Below are positions 1 through 6,583 of a stretch of DNA of 14,602 nucleotides, piece by piece. The stretch's first letter is position 1. The number at the start of each line of letters is the position of its first letter. Source of the stretch: an uncultured Campylobacter sp. (GTDB taxonomy: Bacteria; Campylobacterota; Campylobacteria; Campylobacterales; Campylobacteraceae). The position numbers were made by a program, and so were the translations under genes. The notes beneath the pieces are model-generated. The model was not told the DNA's origin, did not search any database, and saw only the letters and a program-made list of their open reading frames with translations. The DNA lies in the NCBI RefSeq assembly GCF_937980635.1, contig NZ_CALJPG010000006.1, positions 1-14,602 of the forward strand, given 5' to 3'.

Positions 1-31
1 GCGAGGTCACGGGCCCGAAAATATATCTCAT
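1..31 (-). CDS. Probable radical SAM protein, N-terminal fragment (runs off the window)
   Basis: Only the first ten codons are inside the window; read on the minus strand from the ATG at 31 they give MRYIFGPVTS. A GGAG Shine-Dalgarno sits about five bases upstream of that ATG, which supports a real start. The pattern Y(I/L)FGPV-S at the extreme N terminus is what I remember from a family of radical SAM proteins that continue with SRRxGxSLGxDL and a CxxxCxxC cluster; that continuation would lie outside this window, so the family call rests on ten residues only. The gene is divergent from the DUF3137 gene, with about 500 bases of spacer between them. Confidence 0.5.
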   Translation of the reverse strand, partial: MRYIFGPVTS

Positions 32-83
32 TTTTGCTCCATGATTTGATTTGCGAATGACGGCGTTTTTGGCGCAAGATTTC

Positions 84-480
84 GCTTTGAAATTTTACTT
101 TACGGAATTTTAATTTGCAAAATTTTAATTTGAAATTCCGCATCGTGAAATTTTGCTGAAAATTTGCTTTTAAAAATTTAGCTAGGAAATCCCGCTTTGA
201 AATTCTACGTAGCAAATTTATACCGATCTTAAGCCTCGCGCCAATAACGCTTTGAATCAAGCCTTGAAAATTCTACGTAGCAAATTTATGCCTTGAAATT
301 TAACTTCCGCGTGCCGAAATTTGGCGCCGCTTTTATGCGAAATTCCACTTCCGCGCTCCGCCCCCGCTACGAACGGAATTTTAAGCTTAGAGCTTTGAAT
401 TTATCCTTAAATTTAGGGCGCTGTGCGAAATTCATATAAAAAATTCGCATTATGTGCGGACGAGTGAGCTTTGAAATTCC
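84..480. repeat. AT-rich spacer with six copies of a GCTTTGAAATT word
   Basis: No convincing gene is seen between 32 and 534. The word GC(T/C)TTGAAATT or a one-base variant starts near 84, 194, 261, 290, 392 and 468. Two copies extend into a longer direct repeat: AATTCTACGTAGCAAATTTAT (shown here in part: AATTCTACGTAG at 201 and at 269) is identical over 21 bases at 201-221 and 269-289. The spacing between copies is irregular, so this is a family of dispersed short words rather than a clean tandem array. Similar words recur in other spacers of the window. Confidence 0.5.
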
Positions 481-499
481 AAAATTCCTAGAATTTCGC

Positions 500-505
500 T
501 AAAAT
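500..505 (+). promoter_or_regulatory. Candidate -10 box for the DUF3137 gene
   Basis: TAAAAT lies about 30 bases upstream of the preferred TTG start at 535, with the ribosome binding site between them. No -35 box is evident, as is usual for Campylobacter sigma-70 promoters. This is a short AT-rich motif in an AT-rich spacer, so chance occurrence is possible. Confidence 0.3.
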
Positions 506-534
506 TGCGGGCAAATTTAAAGAAGGGCGAAATT

Positions 535-1593
535 TTGACTATTTATGATTTGGAGCGCCTGAGGCTGGATGCGAAAAAGCACGTGGAGCAGCTAAAGCTG
601 GTTGCCGTTATAAGTACGGTGGCGCTGCTTGCGGCGTTTTGTATCATCGCGTATTTCGTGCGTAGGCAGGGCGTGCAGAGCTCTAGCGCGACGATGCTTA
701 TGCTGCTGGCGGTCGCCTCGCTCGCCGTAAGCCTGCGCGAAGTGCATCTGAACGGCTGGCAAAAGGATCTCATCGGCACGGAAAATATCTTAAAGTTCGG
801 CGCGGTCGCGATCTCGTTTTTGATCTTCAAATACTCCGCGGCCTTGCCGCAGGCGCTGATAGGCTTGGCTGCGCTCGCGCTTGGGGCGTGGCTGGCGAGG
901 GAGCTTTACGCGCTCGGCGTAAAAAGCATGCAAGAGATATTTACGGGGCGATACCGCCAAAGCTACAAACAGCACTATCTGGCGCCTTTCGTGCGCGAGC
1001 TTGGCTACGAATACGTCTCCTATGGCAGCGTGCCGTTTTGGCGCGTGGTGCAGAGTGATCTGTTCGAGTTTATCGAAAATCTGCGCGGCAACGACCGCGT
1101 GGGCGGCGCGTGGCAGGGGGTGAGCTTCGAGTTTAGCGATGTGAGCTTTTTTCATCAAAATTTACAGCACGAGCTCGTGGGGGCGTTTTTCGTAGCGGAA
1201 TTTAACAAACGCATCATCGCGCCCGTTTTCATCTATCCGCGTGAGATACAAAATAAGCAGCATATCGATCTAAAGCCCGTTGCGATGGACAACGTGGAAT
1301 TTGCCGCGCGCTACAAGGTGCTTAGCGACGAGCCGCAAAACGCGATGTACGTGCTAACCCCTGCATTTATGGAGCGATTTTTGGCGGTGGGCGATGCGCT
1401 CGGGGCGCAGATCTGGGCGAGCATCAGAGAGCGGCGGATCCATATTTTTGTACACACCGGGCGCGATAATTTCGAGCCTAGCGTCTATGAAAGCGTGCTG
1501 CGCCGCGACCCCGCAAGCGAGATAAAGAGTGAAATTCTAAGCTTTTTGAGTATCGTTAAAATTTTAAAACTGAACGTGAGGATTTGGATTTAG
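535..1593 (+). CDS. DUF3137 family membrane protein
   Basis: A 352-residue protein when started at TTG 535. Hydrophobic segments at about 22-41, 53-66, 85-100 and 103-120 suggest an N-terminal membrane part, followed by a soluble C-terminal domain. That domain has features I associate with DUF3137: GAWQGVSFEFSDVSF (191-205), GAFFVAEFNKR (216-226) and the segment around 252-283 (MDNVEFAARYKV, then YVLTPAFMERFLA). The function of this family is not known. An in-frame TTG exists at 505, but it falls inside the candidate -10 box and lacks a ribosome binding site; TTG 535 is preceded by AGAAGG at 521-526 with about eight bases of spacing. No in-frame ATG is available near the N terminus. Base composition is GC-rich compared with the operon that converges on it. 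Confidence 0.85.
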   Translation: MTIYDLERLRLDAKKHVEQLKLVAVISTVALLAAFCIIAYFVRRQGVQSSSATMLMLLAVASLAVSLREVHLNGWQKDLIGTENILKFGAVAISFLIFKYSAALPQALIGLAALALGAWLARELYALGVKSMQEIFTGRYRQSYKQHYLAPFVRELGYEYVSYGSVPFWRVVQSDLFEFIENLRGNDRVGGAWQGVSFEFSDVSFFHQNLQHELVGAFFVAEFNKRIIAPVFIYPREIQNKQHIDLKPVAMDNVEFAARYKVLSDEPQNAMYVLTPAFMERFLAVGDALGAQIWASIRERRIHIFVHTGRDNFEPSVYESVLRRDPASEIKSEILSFLSIVKILKLNVRIWI

Positions 1594-1603
1594 ACGAGCG
1601 AGT

Positions 1604-1642
1604 TTGGTTAGATAAAATTTATAAATTTTTGCGGCAAACCAA
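1604..1642. terminator. Interrupted inverted repeat between convergent genes (possible weak terminator)
   Basis: In the 88-base gap between the convergent DUF3137 gene and the AT-rich operon, TTGGTT (1604-1609) can pair with AACCAA (1637-1642), enclosing a 16-base perfect palindrome of A and T (1614-1629). The symmetry would allow action on both strands. The stem is AT-rich with unpaired bases between the two parts and no separate uridine tract, so terminator function is only a guess from position. Confidence 0.25.
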
Positions 1643-1681
1643 GCGTCGATCGCCTAGACTCATACTTGCAGCTTTATAGTT

Positions 1682-2383
1682 TTAGGCGAACAGATAATTC
1701 TTTTTGATGTAGTCGATATCTATATTTTTCTGCAAAAAATACTCTTTGATATCGTTGTAAATTTTATCATTGTAGATATAGATAAGATAGTATCTTGGTA
1801 AAATATTGTTATATCCGGGGTTAGTTGTATATTCGGCAACCCTTATAAACGGCATAACACTAAAGCCCTTGAGGTTTTTATTCATCGATAGATAAAATAT
1901 AAAATTTAAGAAAAACCCCCATAGGTAGATAAAAAATATTATCTCCAAAAGTTCCCATTTTAAAGCTATTAGCCCCATTATCGTAAGAGATAAATTGCAG
2001 ATATTCCGCGAAATTTTTGAGCTAATAAATATGTCAATCGAAAAGCTCCTTCGCAGTTCGTCGAATTCTACTTTGCAAAATCTCTTAACGACGCCGTTTT
2101 CAATAAATTCTATATATCTATCCGTAAACCTTATTTGCTGCTTGCTACGAATTAGCTTGAATACGCATATCGCAATAAGAATCCCTAACATTACCAAATT
2201 CATAACTACGCCTTTTGGCGAACATAAAGATCCGCATTCCATAAAATCCTCTATTATAGCTATCGTTAAGATGGAAAATAACAATACCAAATACCAAGCG
2301 ATCACAAAAAATTTTTCATAGCCGTTTATAATCAACGGCTCTTTGTCGTAATCCCTGGGTTTTTTCTTATTAGAAATTTCCAT
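1682..2383 (-). CDS. Unrecognised membrane protein, paralogue of the 2483-3145 product
   Basis: I do not recognise this 233-residue protein. It starts with a short lysine-rich tail and PRDYDKEP (9-16), then hydrophobic stretches at about 25-44, 59-78 and 127-166 (the last long enough for two passes). Between the second and third lies a soluble segment (85-114) with IEF, FDELRRSF. The C terminus is polar and has YNDIKEYFLQKN (209-220). The same elements occur in the same order in the protein encoded at 2483-3145 (PRDYDKYP, IEYF, EIKRTF, YKELKTYFLLK), so the two are remote paralogues. The ATG overlaps the stop of the 27-codon ORF upstream as TAATG, which implies translational coupling. The coding sequence is strikingly AT-rich (15 G+C in the 60 bases 1741-1800, against 33 in 961-1020), which could mean horizontal acquisition. 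Confidence 0.75.
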   Translation of the reverse strand: MEISNKKKPRDYDKEPLIINGYEKFFVIAWYLVLLFSILTIAIIEDFMECGSLCSPKGVVMNLVMLGILIAICVFKLIRSKQQIRFTDRYIEFIENGVVKRFCKVEFDELRRSFSIDIFISSKISRNICNLSLTIMGLIALKWELLEIIFFIYLWGFFLNFIFYLSMNKNLKGFSVMPFIRVAEYTTNPGYNNILPRYYLIYIYNDKIYNDIKEYFLQKNIDIDYIKKNYLFA

Positions 2384-2466
2384 TACTTTACATTCTTTTT
2401 ATGAAATTTTGATTTCTCGTAATGGTTTTTCGCATAGCCTAATCGATTTTTACTTTGTGTCGCCAT
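2383..2466 (-). CDS. 27-residue basic small ORF inside the membrane-paralogue operon
   Basis: An ATG at 2466-2464 opens 27 codons ending in TAA at 2385-2383. The product begins MATQSKNRLG, continues YAKNHYEKSK and ends FHKKNVK: seven lysines, one arginine and two histidines against one glutamate, with no hydrophobic segment. It has a good ribosome binding site (AAGGA, seven bases upstream). The frame exactly fills the gap between the two paralogues: it starts 16 bases after the stop of the upstream gene, and its stop overlaps the next ATG as TAATG. This arrangement is stronger evidence than length alone. It could encode a microprotein, or act as a leader peptide whose translation drives the downstream gene. 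I recognise no family. Confidence 0.6.
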   Translation of the reverse strand: MATQSKNRLGYAKNHYEKSKFHKKNVK

Positions 2467-2482
2467 TACTTATTCCTTTTAT

Positions 2483-3145
2483 TTATATAAAAATTTGCGG
2501 TCTAATTTTGTCTAAATTTTTACCCGTTTTTAGTAAAAAATAGGTTTTTAGCTCCTTGTATTCGTTGCTCGTTAAAATCGAGGCGTCGATGATGAAGTGC
2601 TTATCAAAAATGATCAAACTATCGCCGCTTAGCATATTCAGTCCAAGTCCTAGCCCGTTTATTATCCTAAAAATCAGCAATGGAAGCATGCCGAGCCCAA
2701 ATGCTATCGGCACTATAAATGGGGCTATCGCATAGCCCTTAAAGTAAAAAACGGCGGACATTAAAACGAAGTAGATCATAACGACACAGAACCCAAACTT
2801 TTTTGTAGCGATCGGTGATTGAAATTCGGAAGGTCCGAAGGTTCGTTTAATCTCCACTATATTTGATAGTTCTATCTTAAATAAGATCAAATTCTTCTTC
2901 GTAGAAAAATACTCTATGGCGGAATTTTTAAATTTAATATAGCAGCTTCCTAGCTCTTTTGGACGCCTAGTTAGCTCTCCGGGATGCCTATATGGAGAGA
3001 GGTATGAAATGATATCTAAAAGAAATAGAAACGGCAGATATAGTTTTATCATTTCTATCGCGTTATCTTTGATGATTATCGGATATTTGTCGTAATCCCT
3101 AGGATTGGCCTTTTCTAGCGTAGTGCTGATTTTAAATTTATCCAA
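2483..3145 (-). CDS. Unrecognised membrane protein, first gene of the AT-rich operon
   Basis: A 220-residue protein of unknown function when started at TTG 3145; no ATG lies upstream of the conserved PRDYDKYP motif (15-22), so a TTG start is the most economical reading, with a weak AAGAG-like ribosome binding site. Hydrophobic stretches lie at about 34-50, 117-134 and 138-166. A soluble segment at 68-103 (ending VEIKRTF) and a polar C-terminal part (YKELKTYFLLK, 196-206) match the positions of similar segments in the product of 1682-2383. This suggests duplication and strong divergence. The gene is AT-rich relative to the flanking genes. Possible roles such as an immunity-like or envelope protein are speculation; the sequence shows only membrane topology and paralogy. 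Confidence 0.75.
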   Translation of the reverse strand: MDKFKISTTLEKANPRDYDKYPIIIKDNAIEMIKLYLPFLFLLDIISYLSPYRHPGELTRRPKELGSCYIKFKNSAIEYFSTKKNLILFKIELSNIVEIKRTFGPSEFQSPIATKKFGFCVVMIYFVLMSAVFYFKGYAIAPFIVPIAFGLGMLPLLIFRIINGLGLGLNMLSGDSLIIFDKHFIIDASILTSNEYKELKTYFLLKTGKNLDKIRPQIFI

Positions 3146-3178
3146 ATTTAGCTCTTTATAAATAGAATTTCAAAGCGT

Positions 3179-3184
3179 TTTATA
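3179..3184 (-). promoter_or_regulatory. Candidate -10 box for the AT-rich membrane-protein operon
   Basis: On the minus strand TATAAA lies about 34 bases upstream of the TTG start at 3145, preceded by a run of G. Transcription would begin near 3172. A second TATAAA-like stretch closer to the gene sits too near the start codon to be preferred. No -35 box is seen. Confidence 0.35.
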
Positions 3185-3362
3185 TGCCCCCAAACAAATA
3201 GGATGGCAGCGCGCAAGTGCGGCAAATAATCCGCTATCTGCCGCCGTACGGCTCGTAAATCTGTAGTCTGTAAAATTCATAGCTCACACAATCATGCCGT
3301 GCCGCTAGTCTGCAAAACTGCGCTTCTTAAAGCGTAAAAAACCGTGGCGCCTCACTAACTCG

Positions 3363-3489
3363 TAAAATTTTGGCTCGCCAAAGTCGCGTTGCGCCGCAGG
3401 CTGATAAAATTACGGCTCGCATAAACGCAGCGCAATACGTGCAAAAGTAAAATCTACGGCTTGCAAAATCAAGCCGCAGCATTCAAAAG
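3363..3489. repeat. Three degenerate copies of a 42-43 bp unit in the spacer before kbp
   Basis: Units start at 3363, 3405 and 3448 with TAAAATTTTGGCTCGC, TAAAATTACGGCTCGC and TAAAATCTACGGCTTGC; the second and third also end alike (GCAAAAG and TCAAAAG). Weaker related pieces (for example TAAAATTCATAGCTCAC at 3271) lie upstream. The third unit contains the terminator hairpin of the kbp gene. The rest of the 3146-3494 spacer shows no gene. Confidence 0.5.
3441..3479 (-). terminator. Rho-independent terminator of the kbp-like gene
   Basis: On the minus strand, 16 bases past the stop codon, CTGCGGCTTG pairs with CAAGCCGTAG over ten base pairs (one G-U) around a six-base ATTTTG loop. The T-rich tail ATTTTACTTTT follows. 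This is the clearest intrinsic terminator in the window. Confidence 0.75.
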
Positions 3490-3494
3490 CGAGC

Positions 3495-3917
3495 TTAAGC
3501 TTTTGGAATTCTGATCTTCTGTCCCGGATAGATGAGGTTCGCGTCCTTGATAACCTCGCGGTTGGCGTCGAAAATAACCTTGTATTTATTCGCGTCGCCG
3601 TAGAATTTCTTCGCGATTTTAGATAGGTTATCGCCCTTTACAATGGTGTAGTAGTTCTCGGCGCTATCCTCTCTAATGCCCTCGATCTGCACGTTTTTAA
3701 TGCCTGCAGTGTTGCCCGCGATGAGGGCTGCTTTTTCGAGAGTTTCCTTATCGGCGTTGCCGCTGATTTTGACGGTATCGCCCTGTACCTCGACCTCTAG
3801 CCCCTCTACCGGCGTAGAGCTGAGATTGGCGGCGATCTCGTCTTTTACGGATTTGGCGTCATCGCCTAGACCTAGTAGTTTCTTGCCTGCTTCGGCTACG
3901 AATGAAAGTAAACCCAT
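3495..3917 (-). CDS. kbp: BON-LysM protein of the Kbp (YgaU) type
   Basis: A 140-residue soluble protein, close to the 149 residues of E. coli Kbp. The N terminus MGLLSFVAEAGKKLLG resembles the Kbp start. It is followed by a BON domain at about 22-82 (with VKISGNAD and the end of the domain near GIKNVQIEG) and a LysM domain at about 88-138 (YYTIVKGDNLSKIAKKFYG and then YPGQKIRIP). E. coli Kbp is a cytoplasmic K+-binding protein that senses potassium; assigning the same role here is inference from domain order and size. No signal peptide is seen, which fits Kbp better than a peptidoglycan-anchored LysM protein. The ATG has a strong AAAGGAGA ribosome binding site, and a terminator follows. It appears to be a single-gene unit downstream of the ClC gene. 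Confidence 0.85.
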   Translation of the reverse strand: MGLLSFVAEAGKKLLGLGDDAKSVKDEIAANLSSTPVEGLEVEVQGDTVKISGNADKETLEKAALIAGNTAGIKNVQIEGIREDSAENYYTIVKGDNLSKIAKKFYGDANKYKVIFDANREVIKDANLIYPGQKIRIPKA

Positions 3918-3944
3918 GTTTTCTCCTTTGGTTAAAGTGGCGAA

Positions 3945-3950
3945 ATTTTA
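3945..3950 (-). promoter_or_regulatory. Candidate -10 box for the kbp-like gene
   Basis: TAAAAT on the minus strand within AAGATAAAATTT, about 28 bases upstream of the ATG at 3917, which would give a leader of about 20 bases. No -35 box is visible. Motif only. Confidence 0.3.
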
Positions 3951-4065
3951 TCTTAAATTTACCAACGATCAGCTTAGATGCATATCCTTACGGCTCCGCC
4001 TTAGCCCAGTGATGTGGTTCGGTCTATGTGCGCGACCGCGGGTTCTCAGACCATCATCGCCGCGC

Positions 4066-5268
4066 CTACGCTAAATTTTTCGTCAGTAAATTTCTAGCGA
4101 TCACGGCGCATACGATGCTAAAAACGACGACCGAATACGAATTAATATTTAGCCCACAAAATCCCGCGCTTAGGGCAAAGGCGCAAAGCGGTGCGTTTAG
4201 ATTGATCGCTAAAAAAGCAGCCCCTCCGCAAACGCCCGCCGCGCTTAGGTTAATAGGCAGAATTTCGCCGATCGCAAACCCCACGCATAGCCCTAAAACT
4301 GCGCCCAGCGCGAAACTCGGCGTGAGCGTGCCGCCGTATCCGCCGCAGCGAAAGATCATCAAAATGCAAAACGCTTTGCAAAGCAAGATCGCAAGCAAAT
4401 ACGGGCTAAAGGATGCGGAGTTGAAAGCAAACTGCGCTGCGGAGCGCCCGTTACCTAAAATTTCAGGCACGTATGCGCCGACCGCCGCGGTAAGCAAGAA
4501 TGCAAATGGCAGTGTAAGCGTGATTTTAAGGCTTTTTATGCGCAGCTTTTCGCACAAGCGCACCCCGTCTTGAAAGTATTTTGCTGCGACCCCCGTGACA
4601 AGCCCGATTAGCGCCGCTGCGAGTAAATTCTGTGGGGTAGGGGCGAAGTTCGAAACTGCGTAATAAATTTCTTTTGAAGCTCCGAATTCTGCCGTAGCTG
4701 TAGCCACCGCGCTTGTGGCAAAGGCGCATAAAATCGCTCGAGTATCGAAGCTTTTAAGCAAAATTTCTAGGCTAAAAAGCGCGCCCGCTAGCGGGACGTT
4801 ATATGCAGCGCCTAGTCCCGCTCCAGCGCCGCATGCGACAAATAGCCGAAGCTCATCTCCGCCGATATTTAAGGCGCGGCAAATTTTAGCCGCAAATAAG
4901 CCACCCAGCTCGCGCGGAGCAGCCTCGCTGCCTACCGGTGCGCCCAGAGCGATGGCTACAAGCTGCAAAACCGAGTGGATTAAATTTTGCCAAAACGGCG
5001 GATTTTGCCCATTCATCATCGAAGCTACGTTTAAAAAAGGTTTTAGTCTCATCAGCATAATTCTAATTAAAGTTACGATTGCGCCAGCTGCGAGGACGCT
5101 AAGAAAGCGCCTAAGCGCAGTGGTTTGCTCCGTGATAATGTGAAATTCCTCATCATTATGTCCGAAAGCAAAAGTTTCAATTTCGTTGATGCCGAAGTTT
5201 AAGACCCCTGCGCAAAGCCCCATTATAACGCCTATCGCAAGGATCGCTAGAAAGAATTTAGTACTCAA
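4066..5268 (-). CDS. ClC-family chloride channel/transporter without CBS domains
   Basis: A 400-residue polytopic membrane protein with the ClC landmarks: GSEAAPREL (113-121) at the place of the GREGP selectivity/gating motif, with E115 as the likely gating glutamate; GAGAGLGAAYNVPLAGALF (147-165); GNGRSA (272-277); and GGYGGTLTPS (309-318) matching GxFxP. The GxExAPRE form corresponds to a bacterial ClC subgroup I remember as GREVAPRE; here the arginine is replaced by serine. The protein ends at the last membrane helix with no CBS pair. Whether it is a channel or a H+/Cl- antiporter cannot be read from the sequence. The start is TTG at 5268, with AAGG six bases upstream; no better in-frame ATG exists. 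It lies 148 bases upstream of kbp on the same strand and is probably transcribed separately. Confidence 0.85.
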   Translation of the reverse strand: MSTKFFLAILAIGVIMGLCAGVLNFGINEIETFAFGHNDEEFHIITEQTTALRRFLSVLAAGAIVTLIRIMLMRLKPFLNVASMMNGQNPPFWQNLIHSVLQLVAIALGAPVGSEAAPRELGGLFAAKICRALNIGGDELRLFVACGAGAGLGAAYNVPLAGALFSLEILLKSFDTRAILCAFATSAVATATAEFGASKEIYYAVSNFAPTPQNLLAAALIGLVTGVAAKYFQDGVRLCEKLRIKSLKITLTLPFAFLLTAAVGAYVPEILGNGRSAAQFAFNSASFSPYLLAILLCKAFCILMIFRCGGYGGTLTPSFALGAVLGLCVGFAIGEILPINLSAAGVCGGAAFLAINLNAPLCAFALSAGFCGLNINSYSVVVFSIVCAVIARNLLTKNLA

Positions 5269-5291
5269 AATATGCCTTTTTGAAACGCATA

Positions 5292-5297
5292 ATTATA
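5292..5297 (-). promoter_or_regulatory. Candidate -10 box for the ClC gene
   Basis: A perfect TATAAT on the minus strand, 23 bases upstream of the TTG start at 5268, embedded in an AT-rich stretch. The predicted leader is about 17 bases and holds the AAGG ribosome binding site. Confidence 0.5.
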
Positions 5298-5558
5298 TAA
5301 AATTTTAGCTTTAAAAAATCCTTATCATGCGTGTAAAAGTAGCTAAAACGCGAGTAAAATTTAAATAATGGCTAGGAATTTATATCGTCTCCGCGGGTAA
5401 ATTTTGCGCAAAATTCTATGAAGCTTAGGCAGGTACGGAATTTTATTTACGTTAATTGCGCGAGTAAAATTTACGTAGATTTTATATCGCGCGTAGAAAA
5501 TTTAGTAAAATTTCGCATCGCGCTGAAGGATAAAATTTTATTTGAAATTTCTTGCCGC

Positions 5559-5788
5559 GAGGACAGGCGAAATTCTACGTAAAATTGAAATCTATCCGAG
5601 CGGGTAAAATTTTAAATTGAGTAAGCGAGAAAATTTTGCAGAGGACGCGTGGGATTTCGCGCAGAATTCTAATTTACGAAAGAGGGCAAAATTCCGCGTA
5701 GAATTCCGATCCGCGTAAGCAGGCGAAATCTCGCGTTAAATTCTAAGCTGCGTGGCTGAGCAAAATTTCGCGCAGAATTTTAATTTGT
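5559..5788. repeat. Degenerate 37-bp tandem repeat array
   Basis: Four units of exactly 37 bp lie head to tail at 5641, 5678, 5715 and 5752. Each has an AAATT-like core, then CGCG(C/T)(A/T), then (G/A)AATT at the same offset (5664, 5701, 5738, 5775). A fifth, more diverged unit starts at 5559, eight bases out of register. Shorter fragments of the same words go back to about 5350. No gene is seen in 5269-5837. A small hairpin GCGAATAAATTCGC lies at 5813-5826, just past the stop of the gene at 5838, without a T tract. There is no division into conserved repeats and unique spacers, so it is not CRISPR. Confidence 0.6.
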
Positions 5789-5837
5789 GTGAGTCATAGG
5801 GATTTTACGCCCGCGAATAAATTCGCTTAGGATTTTG

Positions 5838-6380
5838 CTATTTTTTCCAAATATCGTCGTTTTTGCCGGCTGCGGGCGCGCTTAGCTTTTTATCCAGAGC
5901 CGAAATTTTATCCGCGAGCTTTTGCGCGCCGCCGAAAATTTCATCTTTTTTCGGAAGTCCGAAGTGAAATTTTGAGCCTACGCTATCTCCGATGCTTGCA
6001 AGTAGCGATTTGGGCGCGTTTGCGATCGCGTCTTTAAAGATCGCCGCATCGATTCCGAGCTCGGCTAAGTTTTTTAACGCCCGCGCAGAGCCGATAAACA
6101 TCGCGATCTTGGCGTCAAAAAGATAATCGTTTGCTAGCTTTTGCGCGGCTGCGGCGGATTTTTTATCCACGACGATGAAGCGCGCGCCTGCGCCGTTTGC
6201 GAGTAAAATTTCATTTATATCGTTCGTAATAACGCTAAATTTTTTCTGCGCCTTTTGCGCGGCGGCGATTAGCCTGTCGTTAAATTTAAAGAGCAGATTG
6301 TCGTATTTGAAAACTTCGTCGCCGTTTTTGATGAGATACAGCGGCTCGTAGGGCACGAGCGCGTGGCCTAGGATGATCAT
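5838..6380 (-). CDS. Conserved hypothetical protein of Campylobacterota, last gene of the ribA operon
   Basis: A 180-residue protein beginning MIILGHALVPYEPLYLI. I recall similar proteins (IIGHxLVPYxP near the start, later GAxxIVVDK and YLFDAKI) in other Campylobacterota, always unnamed, but I cannot confirm this by search. It has no signal peptide or membrane segment; residues 40-130 alternate short beta-like and helical stretches (FSVITN, ARFIVVD, AKIAMFIG, GIDAAIF), which suggests an alpha/beta fold. The C terminus is lysine-rich. The ATG at 6380 overlaps the upstream stop as ATGA, with a GGGGTGG ribosome binding site; a start 12 codons further upstream is possible but would overlap the preceding gene more. 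Operon position suggests co-expression with ribA and rsmG, not a shared function. Confidence 0.7.
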   Translation of the reverse strand: MIILGHALVPYEPLYLIKNGDEVFKYDNLLFKFNDRLIAAAQKAQKKFSVITNDINEILLANGAGARFIVVDKKSAAAAQKLANDYLFDAKIAMFIGSARALKNLAELGIDAAIFKDAIANAPKSLLASIGDSVGSKFHFGLPKKDEIFGGAQKLADKISALDKKLSAPAAGKNDDIWKK

Positions 6381-6583
6381 TTGCCACCCCTTAGTTTGGC
6401 TTCGCAGGATTTGCAAAGGCGCTTTTTGTCGCGCAGAGCAAGCTCGTCGCTACTAAAGTACGTCCCGCACTCGTCGCACGCCAAAAGCTCGGTCGCATCG
6501 TCCTTTTTCTTTATGCGAAATCTAGGCACTATCAAAAAATATATGAGCGCCGCGATGACGGCTATGGCTAGAATTTTTCCCAT
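6377..6583 (-). CDS. PP0621-like small membrane protein with zinc ribbon
   Basis: A 68-residue protein: an N-terminal hydrophobic helix (about 3-19), a basic stretch RFRIKKK, then a zinc-ribbon-like pair of CxxC motifs (CDEC near 36-39 and CKSC near 57-60). This one-helix plus C-terminal zinc ribbon layout matches what is annotated as the PP0621 family in proteobacteria; the function is not known. The start codon overlaps the rsmG stop as TAATG and its stop overlaps the next start as ATGA, so it is embedded in a coupled operon. Confidence 0.7.
   Translation of the reverse strand: MGKILAIAVIAALIYFLIVPRFRIKKKDDATELLACDECGTYFSSDELALRDKKRLCKSCEAKLRGGK

Noticed and set aside
505..534. TTG 505 as the start of the DUF3137 gene
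   Set aside because: It lies in the candidate -10 box and has no ribosome binding site; TTG 535 has AGAAGG at a good distance.
4021..4052. Hairpin GGTCT/AGACC with inner CGC/GCG between ClC and kbp, as a ClC terminator
   Set aside because: No T tract follows on the minus strand, and the stem is short and interrupted.
4028..4573. Plus-strand ORF of 181 codons opposite the ClC gene
   Set aside because: It is the antisense of a well-supported ClC gene and its composition (rich in A, P, S, K) is typical of shadow frames.
5559..5788. CRISPR array
   Set aside because: The 37-bp units have no separate conserved repeat and unique spacer, all parts drift equally, and no cas gene is present.
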